A stretch of DNA of 33,352 nucleotides, taken from NCBI GenBank assembly GCA_014379585.1, contig JACMLN010000028.1, forward strand, positions 1 through 33,352. The letters run 5' to 3'. How positions within the stretch are numbered: the first letter of the stretch is position 1; the number at the start of each line of letters is the position of its first letter. Position numbers and translations under genes: made by a program. The stretch comes from Gloeobacterales cyanobacterium ES-bin-313 (lineage in GTDB: Bacteria; Cyanobacteriota; Cyanobacteriia; Gloeobacterales; Gloeobacteraceae). The notes under the pieces are model-generated. The model saw nothing but the letters and a program-made list of their open reading frames with translations. It was not told the origin of the DNA and searched no databases. Shown piece by piece: positions 25,419-32,761 of the stretch.

Positions 25419-25835
25419 ATGCCAGAGAGCGACCCTACACCGAATTTTGGTTCCTACGGCGACCCAGCTTGGTTAACCACCGACGACGAAGACATTGTGC
25501 GGGTGCGTACCCCCTTGGTTGGCGACTACAACATGTGGGTCAACTTGACGGGGGGAAACCGCGACCTAGCGAAGAAGTTGTTGATCAAAGATTTTCCCCG
25601 TGGCCCTCTCGAAGGTGGCTCGGATGAAAACCTCAAAGCCTACCTCAGCGCAAAGTTCCCCTGGCTCTGGGCCTACATCGCTTTTCAGTATCGGGCTGGA
25701 ATTTTCAATACATTGACTTTTGTTGTCCTGATCGCGATCATGGCCTATATTGCCTTTGTCTACGTCCCTCGCGACGAGCGCAACAAAAAATCTGGCACCT
25801 TCGTACCACCGATTGTTCTCGTGCGCAACGCTTAG
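25419..25835 (+). CDS. Unknown single-pass membrane protein
   Basis: The protein has 138 residues and I do not recognise it. The N-terminal 85 residues are soluble and acidic at first, with repeated Asp-Asp-Glu and Pro. A well-ordered-looking segment with Trp and Gly follows (GDYNMWVNLTGG), then a PWLWAYIAFQYRAGIFNT amphipathic stretch and one membrane helix (LTFVVLIAIMAYIAFVYV, about 99-116). The C-terminus is positive directly after the helix (PRDERNKK), suggesting it lies in the cytosol. The size, single helix and WLWAYIAFQYR aromatic run recall small photosynthetic or respiratory complex subunits, but that is only an impression. A TTGACA-like element lies about 40 bases upstream. Confidence 0.75.
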   Translation: MPESDPTPNFGSYGDPAWLTTDDEDIVRVRTPLVGDYNMWVNLTGGNRDLAKKLLIKDFPRGPLEGGSDENLKAYLSAKFPWLWAYIAFQYRAGIFNTLTFVVLIAIMAYIAFVYVPRDERNKKSGTFVPPIVLVRNA

Positions 25836-25918
25836 GCTACCGCGAAAAATAGCCTACCTGAGCCAGGTGCGCTCCCCAGAAACATTAGTGAAAACCGCTG
25901 ATTGTTTCTGGATATATT

Positions 25919-26815
25919 CTACGCTTCGCGTTTGGGAGGTGCGTCGGCACGGTTTCGTAGAGTAAGCAGCAACCCACCTAGCATCAAGCCAGCCATCGGC
26001 ACCATGGGCACAGGTTCAGGCACAACCACAGGATTGCTTGAGGTGTTGAAGCGATGGTTGTCAGAGCGGAACGAAAATTGTCCGCTGGTGCTAAAGTTAA
26101 TGCTAGAAATCAGGGTGTCTGAATAAAAATTGACGTAGCTAGTCGCACTCAGACCAAGCTGTAAAGCAGTGACAGTCGTTGAGCCGCCGCCAAGAAAGTT
26201 GAATACTATTCGGTCATTTGCGTTGGGGCCAGTAGAAGCACCAGTCAGCCCACCGCCTCCCCAGAGCAGCCCAAAATAGCTCGCGTTCGTAGGAGCGATT
26301 GTGATCGCTGGTCGTGCCCCACCACCATTCAGCGTGTCACCTGAAACAAATAAATAACGGGAGGTATTGACTGTGCTTCCTGTGCTGGGTGCTGCAATTG
26401 TCGAACTTGCCGGTTGCACACATGACGTGATTCCATTTGCCCCACTGTCCTGACATGCGATTGAGTTACCAGTAAAACCAGTGTAGGTGTAGCCATTCTC
26501 AACGAACGTGTTGGTGCCATTAGTACCTATATTGAAATTCACTAACGCGGTTGAAAATGAAGTACTAATCGTCAACGCAGTACCGTTTGCAACCCCACTG
26601 TTGCTAGCGATGGATGTAATCGATCCAGGCGTAACAGAGCTTCCCGATAGATAAGGATCGTTACTACCAGTGCTTGAAGAAGAGTAGAGAGTGAAAGCAC
26701 TTGCTGGAGCGCATACAACGCTAACAAATGTTCCGATGCCAATCATCAGTCCAAGAAAACCATGCTTTACCAAGCAATCTTGAGAATAAGTGAGTGCTGA
26801 ATATGTTTTCTTCAT
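25919..26815 (-). CDS. PEP-CTERM sorting domain protein
   Basis: The product has 298 residues from the ATG at 26813-26815, where MKK begins a long signal peptide ending CAPASA at residue 40. The mature domain is rich in Ser, Thr, Gly and Asn with few charges and looks like a beta-sheet secreted domain. The C-terminus has the PEP-CTERM tripartite tag: VVPEPVPMVP, a hydrophobic helix MAGLMLGGLLLTL, and a basic end RNRADAPPKREA. Such proteins are recognised by an exosortase (EpsH/XrtA-like), cleaved and exported to the surface or extracellular matrix. No exosortase gene is in the window. A Cys pair in the middle (IACQDSGANGITSCVQ) could form a loop. Confidence 0.88.
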   Translation of the reverse strand: MKKTYSALTYSQDCLVKHGFLGLMIGIGTFVSVVCAPASAFTLYSSSSTGSNDPYLSGSSVTPGSITSIASNSGVANGTALTISTSFSTALVNFNIGTNGTNTFVENGYTYTGFTGNSIACQDSGANGITSCVQPASSTIAAPSTGSTVNTSRYLFVSGDTLNGGGARPAITIAPTNASYFGLLWGGGGLTGASTGPNANDRIVFNFLGGGSTTVTALQLGLSATSYVNFYSDTLISSINFSTSGQFSFRSDNHRFNTSSNPVVVPEPVPMVPMAGLMLGGLLLTLRNRADAPPKREA

Positions 26816-27108
26816 TGATACGAATGCCCTTGTATTGCGAAAGAATGTGTAAAAAAGAAGTCGCTCAGAAAGCACTCAGCAATTCTAACCGGTTTTGGAA
26901 CACTTAGGATAAACCTACTTAGAGGTTACTTACATAAGCTACCCTGGTTGCTGCGTGAAAGTACCTGGACATCATAAAATTGTCTCGCTAGGGATACTTC
27001 CGTATTTTCACTGGGAAATAGTCAGCTTCATACAAACTTTAAATAGCAAAAGAAATCACTCAGATCTCTATGTCCGTTCCCGAAGCTGGCTCACAGGCTG
27101 CGAGCAGT

Positions 27109-28062
27109 TCACCGATGCAGTTCACTTCTGGCAAACAGTTGACTTGCTTCCATCAGATCGACATTTCCGCCACTAATGATCGCTCCAACTCGCATTCCTG
27201 AAACGTCCACAATATTTTCTAGGATCGCTGCGGTGGCCAAAGCGCCTGTGGGTTCAACGACAATTTTTAAGCGCTCCCAAAGATAGAACATCGCCCGAAT
27301 AATCCCTGATTCCGAGACAGTCACAATGTCATCGACGTTTTGGCGGATGAGTGGAAAAGTGATTTTTCCGAGAGCAGGGGTTCGAGCACCATCGGCAATC
27401 GTGTCGGGGTTGTGAATGGTCTGGAGGATTCCGGTGCGAAAAGAGCGGGCAGCATCGTCGGCTTGTTCTGGTTCAACCCCAATTACCCTGCACTGAGGAT
27501 TGAGGGCTTTGGCTGCAATGGCGCACCCCGAAAGTAGTCCACCACCACCACAACAGACGAGCAAAAGATCGAGTTTGCCAACTTCCGCCAAAAGCTCTAG
27601 AGCCGCTGTTCCTTGACCGGCAATGACGTGGGGATGATCGAAAGGTGGAATGATCGTCAGTCCCCGCGCAGTCGCTAATTCCTGGCTCAATTGTTCGCGG
27701 GTCGTCTGTTGACGGTTGTAGAGAATGATTTCGGCACCATAACTGCGGGTTGCGGCCTGCTTGACCGCTGGTGCATCGTCGGGCATGACGATTGTCGTCG
27801 AAATCCTTAAGAGGGAACCAGCAAGGGCAATCGCTTGAGCATGGTTGCCGCTGGAGTAAGTGAGTACTCCTTTGGTTTGGGCCTGAGCCATGGCATTGTA
27901 GGCACCCCGGAACTTAAACGATCCCGTGCGCTGGAAGTTTTCGCACTTGAAAAAAACCTGGCCATTCCACTGCCGATTCAGGGTTCTTGAAGTCATGACG
28001 GGGGTAGCGTTGGCCACTCCTGACAAACGCTGGGCAGCAGCGCGTAGATCGGCGATGTCCAA
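27109..28062 (-). CDS. PLP-dependent threonine/serine dehydratase
   Basis: The 317-aa protein is a fold-type II PLP enzyme. The Schiff-base lysine lies in RTGSFKFRGAYNA near residue 50, the substrate loop is SSGNHAQAIA, and the phosphate-binding loop is GGGGLLSG near 175. SGGNVDL near the end is the PLP ring-nitrogen region. It has no ACT regulatory domain, so it belongs to the catabolic threonine dehydratase / serine racemase / hydroxyaspartate dehydratase group rather than IlvA. The start codon is TTG with a GGGGGGA ribosome site upstream. It lies downstream of cobU on the same strand with a 36-base gap and may be co-transcribed, though no pathway link is clear. Confidence 0.92.
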   Translation of the reverse strand: MDIADLRAAAQRLSGVANATPVMTSRTLNRQWNGQVFFKCENFQRTGSFKFRGAYNAMAQAQTKGVLTYSSGNHAQAIALAGSLLRISTTIVMPDDAPAVKQAATRSYGAEIILYNRQQTTREQLSQELATARGLTIIPPFDHPHVIAGQGTAALELLAEVGKLDLLLVCCGGGGLLSGCAIAAKALNPQCRVIGVEPEQADDAARSFRTGILQTIHNPDTIADGARTPALGKITFPLIRQNVDDIVTVSESGIIRAMFYLWERLKIVVEPTGALATAAILENIVDVSGMRVGAIISGGNVDLMEASQLFARSELHR

Positions 28063-28098
28063 AGTTCCCCCCCAGTTTCTCTCCAGAGCCTACTCTGC

Positions 28099-28644
28099 TC
28101 AGTCGCGCTCAGCAAGGGCAGTGATCTCGATGGGGAGTCCTGCCACCATCAAGTAGACCAGATCCGCCTGTGCGGCGAGCCATTGATTCAGCCGTCCAAG
28201 CATATCTCGGTAGCGGCGACCTAGGGCGTAGGCAGGCACAATGCCCATGCCAACTTCGTTGCTCACGACGACCAAGCAGGTTTCAGCACGAGCAAGATAC
28301 TCTAAAAGATGCTCCAACTCCAATTTAAGGGCAGATTCTTGATCACTTTTTTCCTGGCTTAGAAGCCAATTCGAACTCAGCAGTGTCAAGCAATCCAAAA
28401 GCACAACGGGGGTCACGGGGGCATTGCGAACGGCCTCAGTTATTTTTAGGGGGCTTTCCACGGTCAGCCAGTGTTCGGGGCGTTCAGCGCGGTGGCGCTC
28501 AATGCGCTCGGCCATCTCCTCATCGGTTGCTTCACCGGTTGCCAAGTAGAGAACAGGTTTGCCAGCCGAATAGCGTGATGCCAACTTTTCAGCGAAATGA
28601 CTTTTGCCACTGCGCACACCACCGAGGACAAGTACCAGTTTCAT
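28099..28644 (-). CDS. cobU: Adenosylcobinamide kinase / adenosylcobinamide-phosphate guanylyltransferase
   Basis: The 181-aa protein matches CobU/CobP. The P-loop GGVRSGKSHFAE is at residues 8-19. LATGEATDEEMAERIERHRAERP contains the histidine that is guanylylated, VVLLDCLTLLSSNWL is the Walker B region, and VVSNEVGMGIVP is a family block. It phosphorylates adenosylcobinamide and then transfers GMP, giving AdoCbi-GDP for CobS. Its ATG overlaps the cobT stop codon by 4 nt, so the two are translationally coupled. Confidence 0.96.
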   Translation of the reverse strand: MKLVLVLGGVRSGKSHFAEKLASRYSAGKPVLYLATGEATDEEMAERIERHRAERPEHWLTVESPLKITEAVRNAPVTPVVLLDCLTLLSSNWLLSQEKSDQESALKLELEHLLEYLARAETCLVVVSNEVGMGIVPAYALGRRYRDMLGRLNQWLAAQADLVYLMVAGLPIEITALAERD

Positions 28645-29753
28645 GAGCTTTTTACCAGACGTTCGTAGACAGATTCGATGGCTGGAATCAAGTTTTCAGG
28701 CACACATTGGTTTGCCAGACAGGCTGCCCAGAGTGCAGCTCCCGCGCCGATACCTTCTTTGACAAAGCCCTGTTCGTAGGCTTGTAAAGGTACATAGTGA
28801 GAAGCGCCCAGATCAAGATTCACCGCCAGGTACGGGACTTTGATCTGTGGATATTTTTCCTCGATCAACTGAGCTAATCCAGCGAGATCTGCGGAAGGAT
28901 CGGTGCTAACCCAGCGCGTCGTCACCAAGGCTAAGTTTCCAGGTTCGCCCAAAGCGCCGATCAAAGCGAGGACAGCAGCCATCTGGGTGCCACCACCAAG
29001 AACCACAGGACAGAACTTGGATGCAGCGAGGGAAATTCCGGCGACGACGGGTTGCATAGCATCGCCGACAGCAGCGACAGCGCCCAAGGGATCGGCACTG
29101 AAATCTCGTCCTGCGAGACCTTTCAGGACGGCAGCGAGCTTTAAATCATGGGCACCTCCTGGCATCGAACTACTTACTTTTCCGGCTGCGTCGATACCAA
29201 GGGCGAGCAATAAGCCAAGGGCAGTGGTCGTTCCACCAGGAACACTCTCTGCCACGATCAAGTAGCGCCCTTCGCGCTTGTAGCGTTCACCCAAGGTTTC
29301 TCCGAGGGCTAGCCCTTCTGCAAATAAGCGCTTCACGATGGAGAGGGGTAAAGCCTGACCAGTGGTTACATCCTGTGCTGGTGTTGCAGCCTCTAAACGG
29401 ATCAGTTTTTTCATGCTCGGCGGAGTTTTTAAGCCAGCATCCACGCACAGGTAGGGCATCTCTGGTAGTTGGTCGAAGGCCGCACGCACCAAGATTGAGG
29501 GGCCAGGAATGCCTGAAGGGTGAGAAGGTACACCAGTTGGCAAAGACTGTGCCCGTCCATGTTCGAGGATCTCGGCATCGGCAGCAGCAGTGGATTCGCG
29601 GAGCAGTTTTGTTGCTCCTGCTGCACTCAGTCCAGGCAACGTAACGGTCGCGGTGTAGGCAACGACGAGGACAAAAGCAGGGCTGCTAAGCTGCGCCTGA
29701 AAAGCCTTGCCTTCGGCGCTGCGATGGACATACAGAGAAACAAGATCGTGCAT
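28641..29753 (-). CDS. cobT: Nicotinate mononucleotide-dependent phosphoribosyltransferase CobT (TIGR00303 type)
   Basis: The protein has 370 residues from the ATG at 29751-29753, with AGGA about 5 nt upstream. It belongs to the CobT branch found in cyanobacteria and archaea, which differs from the proteobacterial CobT in length and motifs. Glycine-rich blocks are visible: VPGGTTTALGLLLALGIDAAGKVSSSMPGGAHDLK and CPVVLGGGTQMAAVLALIGAL. The enzyme activates the lower-ligand base to its ribotide, which CobS joins to AdoCbi-GDP. The gene precedes cobU and diverges from cobS, with about 60 bases between the starts. Confidence 0.92.
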   Translation of the reverse strand: MHDLVSLYVHRSAEGKAFQAQLSSPAFVLVVAYTATVTLPGLSAAGATKLLRESTAAADAEILEHGRAQSLPTGVPSHPSGIPGPSILVRAAFDQLPEMPYLCVDAGLKTPPSMKKLIRLEAATPAQDVTTGQALPLSIVKRLFAEGLALGETLGERYKREGRYLIVAESVPGGTTTALGLLLALGIDAAGKVSSSMPGGAHDLKLAAVLKGLAGRDFSADPLGAVAAVGDAMQPVVAGISLAASKFCPVVLGGGTQMAAVLALIGALGEPGNLALVTTRWVSTDPSADLAGLAQLIEEKYPQIKVPYLAVNLDLGASHYVPLQAYEQGFVKEGIGAGAALWAACLANQCVPENLIPAIESVYERLVKSS

Positions 29754-29812
29754 CAATTCCTAAACAATCGCAAAAGCCAGCACTATAGATCCAATGGTAG
29801 GGCGAGGGGTCG

Positions 29813-30562
29813 GTGTTTCGTGATTTGCGTGTGGCTATTCAGTTTTTGACGACGCTTCCGCTGGGGGATGGCGGCCCTGAGATCACGCTTGACAGCCTTG
29901 GCCGCGCGGTCCGTTACTATCCCCTCGTTGGCTTGCTGTTGGGTGGGATTTTGGTTGGGATGCACTGGTTACTGCATCCTTATTTTCCTGTGCTACTGGT
30001 CAATCTTGGCTGTGTTGCGGGCTTGCTGGGTCTGACGGGAATGCTTCATTTTGACGGATTCCTTGATTCTTGTGACGGGCTTTTTGCTGCGAGATCCCCT
30101 GATGAGCGCCTTGAAATTATGCGAGATAGCCGCGTCGGCAGCTTCGCTGTGGCTGGTGGTTGGTGTCTTTTGAGTCTGAAATTGGCCGCTTTGCACTCTC
30201 TGCCGGAAAATTTGATGATGCCTGCCCTGCTTGTTGCACCAATGCTAGGACGATGGGCTTTGGTCATCGCAGTCGTTCTGTTCCCCTACGGTCGAGAACA
30301 AGGATTGGGACAAAGTTACAAACAATTCACCACGTTTCGAGAGTTGATTTTTCTTAGCTTTGGTGTTTTAGGAATTTGCTATTTTGCCCTGAATCTGCGT
30401 GGAATTATTCTTTCTGTTATCCTCTTTATCATCAGTTTTATATTCGGAAAATGGATTGAGTTGCGACTTCCAAAAGGGCTAACTGGGGATAGTTATGGCT
30501 TCATTACGGAAAGTATCGAAGCCTGTACTTGGTTGGTTCTTTGTTGCTCCCTTGGGAGCTAA
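29813..30562 (+). CDS. cobS: Adenosylcobinamide-GDP ribazoletransferase (cobalamin synthase)
   Basis: The 249-aa integral membrane protein has the CobS signature GMLHFDGFLDSCDGLFAARSPDERLEIMRDSRVGSFAV at about 79-118, with the acidic Asp-x-x-x-Asp metal site, and PMLGRWALV near 143. Five to six membrane helices can be read. It joins AdoCbi-GDP with alpha-ribazole (phosphate) to complete cobalamin or pseudocobalamin. The start is GTG, preceded by GAGGGG. It is transcribed away from cobT-cobU, so the three form one late-pathway cluster. Confidence 0.95.
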   Translation: MFRDLRVAIQFLTTLPLGDGGPEITLDSLGRAVRYYPLVGLLLGGILVGMHWLLHPYFPVLLVNLGCVAGLLGLTGMLHFDGFLDSCDGLFAARSPDERLEIMRDSRVGSFAVAGGWCLLSLKLAALHSLPENLMMPALLVAPMLGRWALVIAVVLFPYGREQGLGQSYKQFTTFRELIFLSFGVLGICYFALNLRGIILSVILFIISFIFGKWIELRLPKGLTGDSYGFITESIEACTWLVLCCSLGS

Positions 30563-31101
30563 CACTGTAGAATTCTAATGCAGCAGCTGTTGCAAACTTC
30601 TGCTTCAAAGTTTTGGTTTCGAATGAAGAGATGGCGAACGGCACCAAAGGGAAGGGGCAAGCCCCTCCCTCTGGACTCCCACCCCGTGGGGGACAGAAGC
30701 CTGTCCCCCACACCCCCTTGGCAACTTTAGTGGCTTGATACTTAGTGTTGCTTGGTGACGCAGTTTTGTGGGCACGTTGCGGGCGGGTGCGCAATCACCA
30801 CAGTCTGTGGACTGGTGGCACGGTAGGTATGACGCTGCGCGTCCCAGGCTCATGGCGAAAACTAGACTAGGATGAAGCGGATCAGCAGATGATTGGGATC
30901 GCGTGAGTTGCACAAAAATCCTTCTTCGTGGAGGATAATAAGAGCTGTAATGTGAATTGAGATCAAACGGAGAAAAAATCTTTGGCATGGTCACAATAGG
31001 TAAAAGTAAATGCTCAGATAAGTATTGTGGGCTGATTGGAGAAATGGTCATGTTTTCTGAAAATGAAACACTGAGAAATCCCTATAATCCGAAGATACGC
31101 C
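30563..31101. other. Gene-free stretch with strong hairpins between cobS and the cupin gene
   Basis: Reading frames here are short or have implausible composition (Pro-, Ser- and His-rich). The left part holds the two hairpins listed separately. The part from about 30770 to 30900 shows further pairing, for example CACCACAGTC against GACTGGTG around 30794-30816. I could not match it to tmRNA, RNase P RNA, SRP RNA or a cobalamin riboswitch. A TATAAT at 31083-31088 lies only 13 bases before the cupin ATG and could be its -10 element. Confidence 0.5.
30648..30711. repeat. Tandem palindromes (REP-like element)
   Basis: Two adjacent hairpins. The first, 30648-30670, pairs AGGGAAGGGG with CCCCTCCCT around a CAAG loop, with one bulged base. 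The second, 30686-30711, is a perfect 10-bp stem GTGGGGGACA/TGTCCCCCAC with loop GAAGCC. The G/C-rich composition differs from the surroundings and resembles repeated extragenic palindromes. Copies elsewhere in the genome cannot be checked here. Confidence 0.6.
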
Positions 31102-31461
31102 ATGGATAAGATCAACATTGCCGAAAAGTTTGCCACTTTTAACGAGTATTGGAGTCCGAAGATTGTTGCCGATGTGAATGGTCAACAGGTGAAGTTGGTC
31201 AAGTTCGTCGGCCCTTTTGTCTGGCATCACCACGAGCATGAGGACGAACTGTTTTTGGTGGTTAAGGGACGCTTCTGTATGGAGTTTCGGGATCGCCAAG
31301 TCTGGCTGGAAACAGGTGAATTTCTTGTCGTGCCGCGTCAAGTGGAACATCGCCCCATGGCAGAAGAAGAAGTTGAAGTGCTGCTCTTTGAACCAGCGGG
31401 AACACTCAACACGGGCAATACCCAGGGGACTCTCACTGTGGCAGAACCTCAACGCCTCTAG
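31102..31461 (+). CDS. Cupin domain protein
   Basis: The 119-aa protein is a single cupin barrel. Motif 1 is visible as WHHHEHEDELFLVVKGRF, with the metal ligands His-x-His and Glu, and motif 2 as GEFLVVPRQVEHRP with the final His. The metal site therefore looks complete. The family ranges from dioxygenases and isomerases to binding proteins, and the substrate cannot be told. It lies upstream of the MarR gene on the same strand, but a palindrome and about 67 bases separate them. Confidence 0.92.
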   Translation: MDKINIAEKFATFNEYWSPKIVADVNGQQVKLVKFVGPFVWHHHEHEDELFLVVKGRFCMEFRDRQVWLETGEFLVVPRQVEHRPMAEEEVEVLLFEPAGTLNTGNTQGTLTVAEPQRL

Positions 31462-31491
31462 CAACTGTCCTACTGGACGCTGATCAAACTT

Positions 31492-31511
31492 TTTGATAGT
31501 TTAATATCAAA
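31492..31511. promoter_or_regulatory. Palindrome upstream of the MarR gene, probable operator
   Basis: TTTGATA-GTTTAA-TATCAAA is a 20-bp inverted repeat with perfect 7-bp arms. It ends 17 bases before the TTG start of the MarR gene, a position that suits autoregulation. It shares the half-site TTTAATRT with the palindrome before the pirin gene. Confidence 0.65.
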
Positions 31512-31528
31512 TCATTCATCACTAAACC

Positions 31529-31981
31529 TTGGCAAGCCACTACGCAGGATCCTTAGAGGAAACCCAGGCACTCGATGCCTACATCAAGTTGGTGCGGGCA
31601 ACCGAGGCAGTGACGACCCGGATTCACCGCCACCTCAACACGGTAGACCTGACGATTAGCCAGTTTGGGGTGCTCGAAGCCCTCTATTTTTTGGGGCCAC
31701 TCTGCCAAAGTGCCCTCGCTGCTAAGATTCTTAGAAGTGGCGGCAATATGACTCTGGTGATCGACAACCTCGAAAAGACAGGGCTTGTGCGGCGGGAACG
31801 CGATTCCAAAGATCGGCGCTACATCACGGTCTCGCTGACGGACGAAGGCAAAAAGCTGATTGCGGAAATCTTTCCGGTGCATGTCAAAGCGGTGATGGCG
31901 GAGATGTCCGCCCTCTCCCCCAACGAACAACAGTTGCTCGAACACCTCTGCCGTAAACTCGGTAAATCTGACTGCCCGTAA
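31529..31981 (+). CDS. MarR family transcriptional regulator
   Basis: The protein has 150 residues if started at the TTG at 31529. It has the winged-helix MarR fold: a dimerisation helix (LDAYIKLVRATEAVTTRIHRHL), the recognition region LTISQFGVLEALYFLGPLCQSALAAKILRSGGNMTLVIDNLEKTGLVRR, and the wing RERDSKDRRYITVSLTDEGKKL. Three cysteines, Cys59 in the DNA-binding core and Cys141 and Cys149 near the C-terminus, could sense oxidants or quinones as in related regulators; that is inference. It is followed by a pirin and an azoreductase, typical targets of redox-sensing MarR proteins, with palindromes on both sides of the gene. Confidence 0.92.
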   Translation: MASHYAGSLEETQALDAYIKLVRATEAVTTRIHRHLNTVDLTISQFGVLEALYFLGPLCQSALAAKILRSGGNMTLVIDNLEKTGLVRRERDSKDRRYITVSLTDEGKKLIAEIFPVHVKAVMAEMSALSPNEQQLLEHLCRKLGKSDCP

Positions 31982-31987
31982 AATACT

Positions 31988-32014
31988 TTGACATTAAATG
32001 ATTTAATGTATAAT
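31988..32014 (+). promoter_or_regulatory. Promoter with embedded palindrome before the pirin-azoreductase genes
   Basis: TTGACA (31988-31993) and TATAAT (32009-32014) are consensus -35 and -10 boxes with a short 15-base spacer. The spacer is almost wholly occupied by the perfect 19-bp palindrome ACATTAAA-TGA-TTTAATGT (31991-32009). A dimer bound there would block RNA polymerase, so this is the likely MarR operator. Confidence 0.8.
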
Positions 32015-32042
32015 GAATTTAGTCGGTCATGGGAGTTGATTG

Positions 32043-32741
32043 ATGATTACTCTGCGCACCAGTGAAGAAAGAGGCCATGCTAACCACGGCTGGCTTGACA
32101 GTTATCATACTTTTTCGTTTGCAAATTACTACGATCCGATGCACATGGGCTTTCGAGCCTTGCGGGTGATTAACGAGGATCGCGTTGCCCCTGGGCAAGG
32201 TTTCGGCACCCACAGCCACCGGGATATGGAGATCATTACCTACGTTCTCGAAGGCTCTTTGGAGCACAAAGACAGCATTGGCAATGGTTCCGTGATTCGC
32301 CATGGCGTGATTCAGCGCATGAGTGCTGGGACTGGGATCGCCCACAGCGAGTTCAATCCCTCGTCCACAGAGCCTGTGCATCTGTTGCAAATTTGGATTA
32401 TGCCTGCAGTGAATGGCATTGTGCCGAGCTACGAAGAAAAGTCCTTCGACCTCGACGAACAGCAGGGCAAATTGCGCCTGATCGTTTCCCCGGAAGGCCG
32501 CGAAGGCTCGTTGAGTATTCACCAAGATCTCGACCTCTACGCAGCGACTTTGAAGGCTGGTGAAGTAGTAACCCATGCTTTGCGCCCCAATCGGCACGCC
32601 TGGATGCAAGTGGCCCAGGGCAGCGTCGATCTTGATGGCAAAGTGTTGACTGCCGGGGATGGGGCTGCTGTCTCATCTACTGAACAGTTATCCCTCAACG
32701 CGATTCAGGACGCTGAAATCCTGCTTTTTGACCTCGCTTAA
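32043..32741 (+). CDS. Pirin family protein (bicupin)
   Basis: The protein has 232 residues from the ATG at 32043, with GGAG 8 nt upstream. The N-terminal cupin contains the pirin signature [18 protein letters not shown] and [14 protein letters not shown]; the iron ligands should be His57, His59, His101 and Glu103, matching human pirin and E. coli YhhW. The C-terminal cupin is degenerate, as usual. Bacterial YhhW-type pirins have quercetinase activity and are commonly linked to electrophile or redox stress. The azoreductase gene starts 20 bases downstream, so the two form an operon. Confidence 0.95.
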   Translation: MITLRTSEERGHANHGWLDSYHTFSFANYYDPMHMGFRALRVINEDRVAPGQGFGTHSHRDMEIITYVLEGSLEHKDSIGNGSVIRHGVIQRMSAGTGIAHSEFNPSSTEPVHLLQIWIMPAVNGIVPSYEEKSFDLDEQQGKLRLIVSPEGREGSLSIHQDLDLYAATLKAGEVVTHALRPNRHAWMQVAQGSVDLDGKVLTAGDGAAVSSTEQLSLNAIQDAEILLFDLA

Positions 32742-32761
32742 CTTTCTACAGGACACCAACA

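Noticed and set aside
30770-30900. Possible known RNA (tmRNA, RNase P RNA, SRP RNA, cobalamin riboswitch)
   Set aside because: None of the conserved sequence signatures of these RNAs could be found on either strand, so only 'structured region' is claimed.
30605-31051. 148-aa minus-strand frame beside cobS
   Set aside because: It is Pro/Ser/His/Cys-rich without domain resemblance and runs through both palindromes, so it is unlikely to be coding.
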